Positions 27,201-35,441 of a stretch of 64,000 bases of DNA are shown here, in pieces (position 1 is the stretch's first letter; every line of letters starts with the position of its first letter). The DNA lies in assembly GCA_002336805.1 (NCBI GenBank), contig DDEZ01000007.1, positions 62,001 to 126,000 of the forward strand, given 5' to 3'. The position numbers and the translations under genes are program-made. The notes beneath the pieces are model-generated. The model had not been told where the DNA came from and made no database searches. It was given only the letters and a program-made list of their open reading frames with translations. The stretch comes from Bacteroidetes bacterium UBA1941. GTDB lineage: Bacteria > Bacteroidota > Bacteroidia > Chitinophagales > LD1.

Positions 27201-28729
27201 AGGCTGAGATCAAGGCTGTGAAAAAACAGATCCGACAGAAGCGCAAAGACTACCGTGAGAAACAAATGCCACCGGATCCGCTAGTGTCCATACTAATGCG
27301 GCCACTGCTATCCCTCAAGACCGGCAGTGTAGAATACAAGGAAACCAAGGGCACCACCCTGGCCGGCTTCATGCCATCTACAAATGTGATAGGCAATAAC
27401 TCTAAGCTCGCAGCACCTGGTTATGACTTCGCCTTTGGTGGTCAGCCGGGAGACAGGCTCTTTGGCTCTATAGATACAGGAGCCGCTAATAGGTGGCTGG
27501 ACCGCGCCGCAGGCAAGGGATGGATCAGCTCTGATACACTGCTCAACACCCGCTTTGTGCAGACCAAGCTGACACGCCTGGACATCAAGGCTGGCTTCGA
27601 GCTATTCCCTGACTTCAAGGTAGACCTCTCTCTCTTCCGTGAGTATTCCGAAAACCAGAGCCAATTCTTCAAGGTCGTGACGCCGGGTGACGGGTGGGAG
27701 CATCTCAATGCTATGACCATCGGATCATACACCATCTCCTACGTACCGGTCAATACGTTCTTCAAGTCTATGGATCAGAAGGGACTTTCGCAGACCTACG
27801 CTGATTTTGAAAATAACCGCAGCATCATATCTCAGCGCCTCGGTGCAGCCAACTCGAACTCCGTAGGTAACTATTTAGACCCTACGGACTCTACCCATAC
27901 GCGTACCAATGCTAACTATCGCTACGGCTACGGCCCGCTGCAGCAGGATGTGCTGATAGCCTCATTCCTGGCAGCATACAATCATCAGGATGCGCACAAG
28001 GTAAACCTGAATCCATTCAAGTCTACTCCTATGCCAAACTGGCGTATCACCTACAATGGCCTGACCAAGATCAAATGGCTCAAGAAGGTATTCAGCAATT
28101 TCACACTGTCTCATGGCTACAGTTCTACACTGACAGTGAGCAGCTTCCAGACCAATCTGGATGCACAGTATACTAACAGGAACCTGAGCCGTGTAGACTC
28201 TATCAGCAATAACTTCTACTCCGGGCTCAATATGCCGAGCATAGTGATGAATGAGCAGTTCTCTCCGCTCATCGGCGTGGACATGACTTTTGTCAATAAG
28301 ATAAGCGCACGCTTTGACTATAAAACCTCGCGCACGGTCACGATGACCTTTGCAGACTATCAGCTCATAGAGAATAAGTCAACGACTATCACAGTGGGCG
28401 CAGGCTACACCATCAAGGGCTTGAAGATCAACTTTATCAAGCTCAAAAACGGTAAGCCACTGCGCCTGGACAACGACCTGAAGTTTAAACTCGATGTCTC
28501 CTACCGTGATGGTATCACGGTCAATCACCGTATAGACCAGAGCCTGCCACAGATCACTGCGGGTAGCAGTACACTGACGATCAGTCCGGCCATAGATTAT
28601 ATGGTGAATAAGAACATCACGGTACGTCTCTTCTGTGACTACAGCCATACGAATCCGCGCGTACTTTCCAGCTTCCCTACTACTAATGTGAAGGGAGGCA
28701 TACAGTTGAGGATGTCCCTGACACAGTAG
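21275..28729 (+). CDS. sprA: Cell-surface/T9SS translocon protein SprA
   Basis: A 2484-aa outer-membrane protein, in the usual size range of SprA, the giant beta-barrel translocon of the type IX secretion system needed for gliding in Bacteroidota. An N-terminal signal (FLTLAAMSTMILGYSNS) is followed by alternating SprA_N-type modules (GNLDLTLGGNYQKI, KLQLGLKYNTQSGFDFNNQVKLGYTG), repeated beta-rich segments to the C-terminus, and a final barrel strand ending in RLFCDYSHTNPRVLSSFP...RMSLTQ. Residues ~1917-1998 are an unusual Lys/Glu-rich coiled-coil stretch (REKIKEEIDKLIERRDKLKQ). It starts at the base after the ruvA stop. It would export proteins such as the gliding-domain protein at 1805-3316. 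Confidence 0.96.
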   Translation: MQVRHKIYTGFLTLAAMSTMILGYSNSYHKLWINDPAPALDPTPAVPLPDSPALKYPMSDRQGDHVTDKKKDPFYLPDPANVKKDVEYDPVTGKYVVTEKVGDVDIKEPMYLTYEEYLKYTEKQERNDYFKSRSNAITLIEDKGIIPPINMKNKILDRLFGGTKIEVKPQGNLDLTLGGNYQKIDNPNIPIRNRHTGGFDFDMNINMNVVAKIGDKLQLGLKYNTQSGFDFNNQVKLGYTGKEDDIIKEIAIGNVNMTLPTRLINGSQSLFGFKTTLQFGRLTWSTIISQQKSKTQTITVDNGAQRTNFELRADQYDDNKHYFLAQHFRDQYDYALSNMPTIQSIVNVTRLEVWVTNRNGTTTNVRDVVALADLGEKTPYNYPATANGSPNPDNTSNGLYGVLANNLTGRYVDHVENTMNGLGLTQGTDFEKTYGRKLQPTEYTFSPNLGYISLNTALNPNDVLAVAYQYEINGKVYKVGEFSTDIPPDSNSVSKVIYLKLLKGTALRVNLPYYRLMMKNIYSLGAYQVSPEDFRLNIYYNDPGGGEKQFMPQGCLKGKQLIKVLNLDNLNTQGDAQPDGQFDFVSGVTIIPQNGRIIFPVLEPFGSDLQKAFTACGTSTQTSGQYVYQELYDSTKFNAQQFPERNRFIIRGQYKGANGSQISLGGINIPKGSVKVSAGGTQLKEGVDYEVDYSLGKVTILNQGVLNSGQQVKIDFENNSQFGFQQKSLYGTRLDYLLTKKINIGATVMHMTERPFTQKVNIGEDPISNTIFGADIKYETNAPWLTKALDKLPIYSTKEMSTISGYAEVAHLSPGSQKSINNASGQAQVYVDDFEGTTTNYDLKNPLNNWRLASTPRNSPDAGGRNMFPEADNVNNLQYGYNRSKFAWYRIDNTFYVNNPNITEPYQRIVSQKEIFPNKPNQLLDNNIYTFDLALYPLERGPYNYEQSNSATPGVSAGVNADGSLKNPRSRWGGIMRALDNTDLESTNVEFIEFWMLDPFINRPASQGGQLYINLGNVSEDVLKDSRLFMENGLNQDRSQVDRTAWGLVPKLLPLTTAFSSDQDRPYEDVGFDGFRDQDERDSLASFLTSCQSFLTPAAFAKLQGDPSSDNYTFFNDASLSSETDITKRYKNYNGPDGNTPVQSGNSLSSAGTSLPDNEDLNKDNSLNENEEYFQYRVDLKPGMDVGTNKYIISKQSSGVTGPGGQTEVWYQFRVPIHDYDVQVGSLPDFKSIQFIRMFMTGWDSSTILRLASLDLIRNQWRAYAYPIDPGSDYLPNDNASDAYFNVGKVNIEENSGKTPVNYILPPNIDRTYAIGAQTNQYVQQNEQSLSLKVCGLQDGNSKAVFKNIGIDMRRYYHLNMYVHANRIEGEVPIKDGDVTAFVRLGTDFTANYYQYEIPVHVLGPTAERSNFSSDVTADRDSVWPPQNNVDVDLQFLVDLKVIRNSRNWPKTVPYDTFVNGRIYSIVGNPDLGALKDVMLGIKNPAKGDTVYHNPSDDGQSKCVEVWFDELRLAGLDQHGGTAALGEVAIKLADLGRINLTGSMHTHGFGQIEQKIDQRYKDDLYQYSASGNLELGKLFPVKAGIRLPFFGNITQSFSLPEFDPYMNDVRSAQEIQAMRDAKMSAEAISAYKRQIETINTRRGFNFTGVRIMPKLKSKVQRVYDPANFTFTYSYNEILLSDPFIELNKRKTHVGIVGWSFSPQAKEFTPLKRIIKARTKWLDIFRDFNFNLMPATLSFNTDVNRDFNSIKLRNLGDVGDSIPTTYNKSFRWNRMYAFKYNPFKSLSIDYTATNQSRIDEYNGEVDTREKKDFIWDNFKKGGRNTNYAQSFAVAYTLPINKIPAFDFISANTGYSSSYTWVAAPQVYDSATQFHKDNPLGNTISNTQNLRGKLDFNFKKIYDKVPFLKTYNQPNPNLGDKKENDKKREAVRKTREKIKEEIDKLIERRDKLKQDLLALGNDKAMPDSVQQVKTKQLKAEIKAVKKQIRQKRKDYREKQMPPDPLVSILMRPLLSLKTGSVEYKETKGTTLAGFMPSTNVIGNNSKLAAPGYDFAFGGQPGDRLFGSIDTGAANRWLDRAAGKGWISSDTLLNTRFVQTKLTRLDIKAGFELFPDFKVDLSLFREYSENQSQFFKVVTPGDGWEHLNAMTIGSYTISYVPVNTFFKSMDQKGLSQTYADFENNRSIISQRLGAANSNSVGNYLDPTDSTHTRTNANYRYGYGPLQQDVLIASFLAAYNHQDAHKVNLNPFKSTPMPNWRITYNGLTKIKWLKKVFSNFTLSHGYSSTLTVSSFQTNLDAQYTNRNLSRVDSISNNFYSGLNMPSIVMNEQFSPLIGVDMTFVNKISARFDYKTSRTVTMTFADYQLIENKSTTITVGAGYTIKGLKINFIKLKNGKPLRLDNDLKFKLDVSYRDGITVNHRIDQSLPQITAGSSTLTISPAIDYMVNKNITVRLFCDYSHTNPRVLSSFPTTNVKGGIQLRMSLTQ

Positions 28730-28785
28730 TGATTAGCCACTTTTTGCGGCAAATACACTAAAAAAGGGATATTCGTGTTTTAATA

Positions 28786-29619
28786 ATGATGGCTATCCGC
28801 ACACATAGATATTCGCGTCGCGCGCTTTACTGCGCTGTGATCGCGCTGTTGCTTCTTTCCTCCTGCCGTACGCATCGTAGTGCTACAGGGGCTGTGCCAC
28901 CATCCTCTAGCACCCCTGCCGCGCAGCAGGGCGCTGCAGAGGACAGTATCCTGCAGCGGGCAGATGCTAACCGCATACCGTATGAATGGTTTGCTACGCG
29001 CATCAGGGTGAGCTATAGCGATGGCAAGAGTGAGATGGATTTCACAGCTGTAGTGCGTATGAGGAGAGACAGTGTGATCTGGCTATCACTACAGGGTCCA
29101 TTTGGCATAGAGGGTGCACGCGTGCTCATCACGCCAGATTCAGTACGTATTGTCAATCATCTCAGCAATGAATATACCGCCCAGCCGGTCAGCAGCCTCT
29201 CCCGTATGCTACCCATGCAGACGAGTATCCGGGAGCTCCAGGATTTTATCATGGGCTACTACCTGCATCTCTCCGGCCTTACCCCGAGGTATAGGGGCAT
29301 GGAGGATAGCCTCCACCTGATCCCGGCAGAATCAGCGCAATTGTCTTATCGCGCTTTCCTTTATCCCGAAAATTATACAATGGCTAAAAGCCTGTTGACA
29401 GACAAGATGGTAGGCCAGCAGATGAGCATTACTTTTGGGGGGTACGCGAGTGAGGCTGGGCACCCCTTTTCTGAAGACAGGACTATCGGACTGAAACAGG
29501 GAGACCAAGCCTATACACTGCATCTGTCATACTCCAAGGTTCGCATCAATGAGCCACTTGATTTCCCGTTTGAGGTAGGATCTGGTATGAAGCACAGTGA
29601 CCGCATACGGTTTGAGTGA
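28786..29619 (+). CDS. DUF4292 family lipoprotein
   Basis: A 277-aa protein with a lipoprotein signal peptide: a hydrophobic core followed by LLLSSCRTHR, with Cys as the likely lipidated residue. The mature part matches DUF4292: ANRIPYEWFATRIRVSYSDG, VVRMRRDSVIWLSLQGPFGIEGARVLITPDSV and the SLSRMLPMQTSIRELQDFIMG stretch, which resembles lipoprotein carriers of the LolB/LolA type in overall plan. The family commonly sits just before an EnvC-like gene in Bacteroidota, as here (7 bp gap). No function is proven. Confidence 0.88.
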   Translation: MMAIRTHRYSRRALYCAVIALLLLSSCRTHRSATGAVPPSSSTPAAQQGAAEDSILQRADANRIPYEWFATRIRVSYSDGKSEMDFTAVVRMRRDSVIWLSLQGPFGIEGARVLITPDSVRIVNHLSNEYTAQPVSSLSRMLPMQTSIRELQDFIMGYYLHLSGLTPRYRGMEDSLHLIPAESAQLSYRAFLYPENYTMAKSLLTDKMVGQQMSITFGGYASEAGHPFSEDRTIGLKQGDQAYTLHLSYSKVRINEPLDFPFEVGSGMKHSDRIRFE

Positions 29620-29626
29620 TAGATAG

Positions 29627-30976
29627 ATGCATAGCATCATACACATGGCGAGCGAGACATTTTCACTTTACAGGAGCTCTTTACAGCGCATTACTATTGC
29701 GTTCTTCTTTGTCCTGTCCGTAGCTCTGCCTGCCAATTTGCTCCTGGCACAAAACTCTGCGCAAGGCAATAAGCAAAAGAAAGAGCAACTCGAGCTGCAG
29801 ATGAAAAAGCTGCGTAAAGAGATAGCCGAGATGGAGAAGCATCTGGCCGAGACCAGCAGCCAGAAAAAAGAGAATCTCGAGCAGATAGAGATCATCAAAG
29901 ATAAGATCAGAAAGCGTGAAGACCTCATCTCAAACTACAGCCACCAGATAGATAATCTGGATAACAACATCACAGAGACCAAGAAGGATATAGATGTGCA
30001 GTCCATTCAGATAGAGCGCATGAAAAAGGACTATGCAGAGATGCTGCGCCACACCTACAGCAGCTATGCCCTGCAGAATCCATACACCTTTATCATCTCC
30101 TCTCATTCATTTAACGAAGCTATAGCGCGCTATAACTATCTGAAGCGTGTATCGGACTACCGCCGACAGCAGGCGCTGGCACTCGACCTCTCCATACACG
30201 AGCTGGAGGGCAAAAAGACCAACCTGGAGCAAAGCAAAAAGCGGAAACTCAATCTGCTGGAATCTCAAAACGAGCAAAAGGAAAAACTGGAGACTGAGAA
30301 AGAAGAAACAGACAAGATGATAGCGCAACTCAGTGAGAAGGAAAAGAAAATGAAGCGCTATGTGGATGAGAAAAACAAAGCCATACAGGCTCTAAACAAT
30401 AAGATACAGAAGGTCATAGAAGACGAGATCCGCCAGGCGCGCAGGAAAGCAGAAGATGCCGCCAAGAAGAAAGCCATAGCGGAAGGCAAGCCGGAGCCGG
30501 CGAAGCCTGCCAAAGGTAAAACGGAATACATACTCCTCTCTCCAAAGGATCAGGAAATGACAAAAGACTTTGCCGGCAATAAAGGCAAGCTGCCATGGCC
30601 GGTCGCCAAGGGTGCCATCGTAGGCCAGTTTGGCAAGCATGAACATGCTACGCTGAAGGGTGTCTTTATAGAAAATAACGGTGTAGACATCCGCGCCGCA
30701 GATGGCGCTAATGGACGTGCCATATTCAATGGCTCCGTGGTCAGCGTTTTCACCCTGCCTACGACCCAGACCTGTATCATTGTGAAACATGGTGAGTATT
30801 TCAGCGTCTACTCCAATATAGTATCAGCTACCGTCAAGGCCAATGACAATGTGATCACCAAGCAGAATCTCGGTCAGCTCTCTACAGACAAGTCTGACTC
30901 TCAGACCAAGATACACCTCGAGATCTGGAGGGGCAAAGACAAGCTCAATCCGGCTGAGTGGATCAGTGCCAATTGA
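29627..30976 (+). CDS. EnvC-like murein hydrolase activator (degenerate M23)
   Basis: A 449-aa periplasmic protein. After a signal sequence (FFFVLSVALPANLLLAQ), residues ~45-130 and ~180-290 are long coiled coils (KKEQLELQMKKLRKEIAEME; KEKLETEKEETDKMIAQLSE), and ~325-445 is a LytM/M23 domain. The zinc ligands are missing: the first motif reads NNGVDIRA instead of HxxxD, and the last reads KIHLEIW, keeping only one His of HxH. That is the EnvC/NlpD pattern, in which the domain activates cell-wall amidases instead of cutting peptidoglycan. It is expected to act at the division site. It is coupled to the DUF4292 lipoprotein upstream. Confidence 0.9.
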   Translation: MHSIIHMASETFSLYRSSLQRITIAFFFVLSVALPANLLLAQNSAQGNKQKKEQLELQMKKLRKEIAEMEKHLAETSSQKKENLEQIEIIKDKIRKREDLISNYSHQIDNLDNNITETKKDIDVQSIQIERMKKDYAEMLRHTYSSYALQNPYTFIISSHSFNEAIARYNYLKRVSDYRRQQALALDLSIHELEGKKTNLEQSKKRKLNLLESQNEQKEKLETEKEETDKMIAQLSEKEKKMKRYVDEKNKAIQALNNKIQKVIEDEIRQARRKAEDAAKKKAIAEGKPEPAKPAKGKTEYILLSPKDQEMTKDFAGNKGKLPWPVAKGAIVGQFGKHEHATLKGVFIENNGVDIRAADGANGRAIFNGSVVSVFTLPTTQTCIIVKHGEYFSVYSNIVSATVKANDNVITKQNLGQLSTDKSDSQTKIHLEIWRGKDKLNPAEWISAN

Positions 30977-31038
30977 TCCCTTTTTGGCACATAGGTTTCG
31001 GCGACCTTTTTTAACTTCGTAGCTCTTAATTTTTATCC

Positions 31039-34000
31039 ATGACCAGACCACTACGTACGCTAGCCGTATTAGTCGCTTTGCTTGCTGCCCCTATGGCCTC
31101 TCTCCTGGCCCAGGAAACCGTCTTTCGCGCCAATGGCCCGGACGACTTCCGTGAGGGTTTGCACGCCTTTATCAATGCAACAGTGTACAAGGACTACAAG
31201 AACAAAATAGACAGCGGCATCCTCGTGATCAGAGATGGCAAGGTAGTAGACGCAGGCCGCGGTATCGCTATACCTGTCGGCGCTATCGTACATGATATGA
31301 AGGGCAAGTTTATCTATCCTTCTTTCGTAGATATCTACTCAGACTATGGCCTGCCCGCTACGCCAAAGGTACACTCGGCCAATGAAGAAGACGGTGGCGT
31401 ACAATACACAACAAACGTAAAGGGCGCCTACGGCTGGAACCAGGCCATCCGCTCAGAATACGAAGCCCAAAAGAACTTTGCGGTCAATGAATCTGCAGCC
31501 AATGAGCTGCGCAAACTGGGCTTCGGCGCAGTGCTGACCCACCGCAAAGACGGCATAGCCCGCGGCACCGGTGCGGTAGTCACCCTGAATAATGACAAGG
31601 AAAACAAAGTAGTGATCAAGGGAAATGCCACTGCTCATTACTCCTTCAGCAAGGGGACGTCTACGCAAGAGTATCCATCATCCCTCATGGGCACCATCGC
31701 ACTGCTGCGCCAGAGCTATCTGGATGCACAGTGGTACAAAGCCTATGGCTACAAAACAGAATACAACCTGTCTATGGAGGCCTGGAATAACCAGCAAAAT
31801 ATCCCGCAGGTGTTTGAAGCAGGCAACTGGCTGAAAGAACTGCGCGCGGATAAGATCGGCAAAGAGTTTGGCGTACAGTATATCCTAAAGGGCGATGGCA
31901 CTGAGTACCGGCGCATCTCTGAGCTGAAGGACACAAAGGCAAAGTTTATCATCCCTCTCACTTTCCCCAAGGCATACGACGTAGAGGATCCGTACAAGGC
32001 TCTCTGGGTGGAGCTCGCCGAGATGAAGCACTGGGAGCTGGCTCCTACTAATGCCGCAGCACTCAGCAAGGCAGGGATAGATTTTGCCATCACCACATCC
32101 GATCTGGAGAAAAAGGAAGACTTTCTAAAAAACCTGCGCACTGCCGTAAAATACGGCCTGAGCGAAGAGAATGCACTGAAGGCAGTGACACTATCCCCGG
32201 CCCAATTTGTCAATGCCCAGGATCTGGTAGGCTCTCTGGATAGAGGCAAGCTGGCAAACTTCTTCATCACCTCTAAGCCGCTTTTTGATGAGAAGGCCGT
32301 GATCAATGAAAACTGGATACAGGGGAAGCGTTATGAGATCACAAAATTTGACCCTAAGGATATCCGTGGTGAATACAACCTGGCTATCAAGAGCCCTAAG
32401 GAGTCTTTCAGTTTCCCTGTATTAAAGGTGCAGGGCGAGCAGGCTGCACCTAAGGGCCTCATCACGCAGGACACCAATAAGATCGAAGTCAAGCTCACCG
32501 TAAAGGATAATGACCTGACCATCTCATTTGACCCTGACAAAAACAAGGCTGGCAAATTTCTGCTGACGGGTATGATACAGAGTGACAGGTCATGGAAAGG
32601 TAAGGCACAGCTCCCGGATGGTGAGTGGGCAGACTGGACTGCTACTTTCACACGTGCACTGCCAGACACTACTCATCCACCTAAGCCCGACACACTGGAC
32701 CTCAGCAAGCTCAGCAAAGTGACCTATCCATTCGTGTCTTATGGCAATGAGGAGCTGCCTAAGGCAGAAAATGTACTGATCAAAAACGCTACCGTATGGA
32801 CCAATGAGAAAGAGGGCATTCTGAAAAACGCAGATGTAGTGATACGTGGCGGCAAGATCGGAGCCGTAGGCGCTGGCCTCTCCTGCGCAGACTGCAAGGT
32901 GGTAGACGCCGCAGGCAAGCACGTGACCTCCGGTATCATAGATGAACACAATCACATAGCCATCAGCGAAGGCGTGAATGAGGGTGCGGAAGCCGCCAGC
33001 TCAGAGGTGCGCATAGGAGATGTAGTGACGAGCGAAGACCTGAATATGTACCGCCAGCTCGCAGGTGGCGTCACCGCCGCGCAGCTCCTCCACGGCTCTG
33101 CCAATCCGATAGGCGGACAGTCTGCACTGGTCAAGTTCCGCTGGGGCTACGCACCTGAGAAACTCAAAATAGAAGGTGCTGATGGTTTCATCAAGTTTGC
33201 CCTCGGCGAAAATGTAAAACAGTCTAACTGGGGCGAGAAATTTACCGTGCGCTACCCGCAGACGCGTATGGGTGTAGAGCAGACCTATATCAATTACTTT
33301 ACCAAAGCCCGTGAATATGAAAAGGCCATGCAGGCTAAAAAACCTGTGCGCCGCGACCTGCAGCTGGAGGCATTGGTAGAGATCATCAATAAGAAGCGCT
33401 TCATCACCTGCCACAGCTATGTACAGAGCGAGATCAATATGCTGATGCATGTAGCGGATTCATTTGGATTCCGCGTCAATACTTTCACGCACATCCTGGA
33501 GGGATACAAAGTGGCAGATAAGATGAAGGCACATGGTGCTAATGCCTCTACCTTTAGCGACTGGTGGGCATACAAGTATGAAGTGATAGACGCCATCCCA
33601 TACAACGCCAATATCCTGAACCGTATGGGCATCAATACTGCGATCAACTCTGATGATGCAGAGATGGCCCGCCGCCTCAATCAGGAGGCCGCAAAAACTG
33701 TAAAGTACGGCGCAACCACAGAGGAAGACGCATGGAAGATGGTCACCCTCAATCCCGCTAAGATGCTGCACCTGGACAGCCGCATGGGTAGCCTTAAACC
33801 CGGTAAAGATGCAGACGTAGTGATCTGGTCTGACAATCCACTCTCTATCTACGCGCAGGCAGAAAAGACATATGTAGACGGCATCTGCTTTTACGATAAA
33901 GATGCCGACTCGCAAAAGCGTGAGTATATCAAGCGCGAACGTGCCCGCCTCGTGCAGAAAATGCTAGACGACAAAAAAGCCGGCGCTCCTACACAGGACC

Positions 34001-34050
34001 CGACTAAGAAGAACAATAAAGCCTACAGCTGCGGCGGCAATAACGAATAA
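31039..34050 (+). CDS. Secreted tandem amidohydrolase-family protein
   Basis: A 1003-aa exported protein with a signal peptide (LAVLVALLAAPMASLLAQ) and two amidohydrolase-like modules. Module 1 (~45-430) is degenerate: at the usual DxHxH metal site it reads D98-I-Y100-S-D102. A beta-rich spacer (~440-545) follows. Module 2 (~575-965) has D635-E-H637-N-H639 in GIIDEHNHIAIS, plus later His (ITCHSYVQSE, FTHILEGYK) and the C-terminal LHLDSRMGSLKPGKDADVVIW. Only module 2 is likely to bind metal. The family hydrolyses C-N bonds of cyclic or acyl substrates; the substrate is unknown. A second amidohydrolase gene follows after 39 bp. Confidence 0.9.
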   Translation: MTRPLRTLAVLVALLAAPMASLLAQETVFRANGPDDFREGLHAFINATVYKDYKNKIDSGILVIRDGKVVDAGRGIAIPVGAIVHDMKGKFIYPSFVDIYSDYGLPATPKVHSANEEDGGVQYTTNVKGAYGWNQAIRSEYEAQKNFAVNESAANELRKLGFGAVLTHRKDGIARGTGAVVTLNNDKENKVVIKGNATAHYSFSKGTSTQEYPSSLMGTIALLRQSYLDAQWYKAYGYKTEYNLSMEAWNNQQNIPQVFEAGNWLKELRADKIGKEFGVQYILKGDGTEYRRISELKDTKAKFIIPLTFPKAYDVEDPYKALWVELAEMKHWELAPTNAAALSKAGIDFAITTSDLEKKEDFLKNLRTAVKYGLSEENALKAVTLSPAQFVNAQDLVGSLDRGKLANFFITSKPLFDEKAVINENWIQGKRYEITKFDPKDIRGEYNLAIKSPKESFSFPVLKVQGEQAAPKGLITQDTNKIEVKLTVKDNDLTISFDPDKNKAGKFLLTGMIQSDRSWKGKAQLPDGEWADWTATFTRALPDTTHPPKPDTLDLSKLSKVTYPFVSYGNEELPKAENVLIKNATVWTNEKEGILKNADVVIRGGKIGAVGAGLSCADCKVVDAAGKHVTSGIIDEHNHIAISEGVNEGAEAASSEVRIGDVVTSEDLNMYRQLAGGVTAAQLLHGSANPIGGQSALVKFRWGYAPEKLKIEGADGFIKFALGENVKQSNWGEKFTVRYPQTRMGVEQTYINYFTKAREYEKAMQAKKPVRRDLQLEALVEIINKKRFITCHSYVQSEINMLMHVADSFGFRVNTFTHILEGYKVADKMKAHGANASTFSDWWAYKYEVIDAIPYNANILNRMGINTAINSDDAEMARRLNQEAAKTVKYGATTEEDAWKMVTLNPAKMLHLDSRMGSLKPGKDADVVIWSDNPLSIYAQAEKTYVDGICFYDKDADSQKREYIKRERARLVQKMLDDKKAGAPTQDPTKKNNKAYSCGGNNE

Positions 34051-34089
34051 GCGAACAGGAAACATTTATAACAGCAAGAACGATCAGTC

Positions 34090-35397
34090 ATGATACAAAA
34101 AATAAAGACCTACGCACTCATCGCTACTACGTCGATTCTGAGCGGCGCTGCCATAGCACAGCAGGATGTCCCTGTGCCTGCGGCAAAGCAGATAGAGCGC
34201 CTCTGCCTGAAGGGCGGCACCATCCATATAGGCAATGGCCAGGTGGTGGAGAATGGCTATGTGGTATTTGAGAATGGCAAGGTGACAGCCGTGATGCCCA
34301 ATGCAAATCTCAAAACGGACGAGACACTGGGGCGCATCATAGATGTGACGGGCAAGCAGGTCTATCCCGGCCTGATAGCCCCTAATACGGTGCTCGGCCT
34401 CACAGAGATCGAAGCCGTACGAGCTACCAATGACCAATATGAGACAGGCTCTGTCAATCCTGATGTGCGCTCTATCATCTCGTACAATACGGACTCACGC
34501 GTCACTCCTACGGTGCGGTCCAACGGTATCCTCTATGCGCAGATCGTGCCACAAGGTGGCCGTGTATCCGGCACGTCGTCTGTAGTGCAACTCGATGCCT
34601 GGAACTGGGAAGATGCCGCTGTCAAAGCTGATGAAGGCCTCTTCATCACCTGGCCTAATATGTATCGCGTGAAGGGATGGTGGGCAGAGCCGGACGGCTA
34701 CGAGCTGAATAAAGACTATGACAAGAATGTACAGGAGTTGAAAGACCTCTTCAATGATGCGAAGTCTTACGCTTACTCATCACACGATAAAAAGAACCTG
34801 CGCTTCGAATCAATGAAGAAGCTCTTCACAGACAAAGCAAACCTCTATATACGTGTAGACTATGTAAAGGAAATACTACAGGCTATCGCTTTGGGAGAGG
34901 AGATGGGTGTGAATGTGGTGATCATGGGCGGTGCAGACTCCTATATGATAGCAGATGTACTCGCAGCAAAGAAGGTGCCTGTCATACTGGGCAAGGCACA
35001 TGAGCTGCCATCCTACAATGACGAAGACATCCAGCAGCCCTACAAGACGCCGGCCATCCTGCAAAAGGCCGGTGTACTCTACGCCATCAGTGAGAATGGC
35101 TTTTGGCAGCAGCGCAACCTCATGTTTGAGGCTGGCACCGCTGCATCATATGGCATGACAAAGGAAGAAGCTCTCACTGCCATCACCGCCAACCCCGCTA
35201 GGATCCTGAAGCTAGACGACAAGATCGGCACTATAGAGGCCGGCAAGGCCGCCAGCTTTATCGTATCTGATGGTGACCTGCTCGACATGCGTACGTCCAA
35301 TATCACACTCGCCTTCATAGATGGCCGCCAGATAGATCTGGACAATAAGCAGAAAGAACTGTACAAGAAGTTTACAGTGAAGTACTTTGGCAAGTAA
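34090..35397 (+). CDS. Secreted amidohydrolase-family protein lacking the HxH motif
   Basis: A 435-aa exported protein (signal sequence TYALIATTSILSGAAIAQQ). The fold is recognisable from the N-terminal beta layer (LCLKGGTIHIGNGQVVENGY) and the C-terminus (NPARILKLDDKIGTIEAGKAASFIVSDGDLLD). At the metal site, where PGLIDxHxH is expected, it reads PGLIA97-P-N99-T-V101, so no metal-binding pair is present. It is closest in style to module 1 of the preceding 1003-aa protein, and may be a non-catalytic partner of it. The two genes are 39 bp apart and surely form an operon. Confidence 0.88.
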   Translation: MIQKIKTYALIATTSILSGAAIAQQDVPVPAAKQIERLCLKGGTIHIGNGQVVENGYVVFENGKVTAVMPNANLKTDETLGRIIDVTGKQVYPGLIAPNTVLGLTEIEAVRATNDQYETGSVNPDVRSIISYNTDSRVTPTVRSNGILYAQIVPQGGRVSGTSSVVQLDAWNWEDAAVKADEGLFITWPNMYRVKGWWAEPDGYELNKDYDKNVQELKDLFNDAKSYAYSSHDKKNLRFESMKKLFTDKANLYIRVDYVKEILQAIALGEEMGVNVVIMGGADSYMIADVLAAKKVPVILGKAHELPSYNDEDIQQPYKTPAILQKAGVLYAISENGFWQQRNLMFEAGTAASYGMTKEEALTAITANPARILKLDDKIGTIEAGKAASFIVSDGDLLDMRTSNITLAFIDGRQIDLDNKQKELYKKFTVKYFGK

Positions 35398-35441
35398 AGT
35401 TACGCCTTGCCACACACGGGCCTTTTATCTACTTTCATCCT

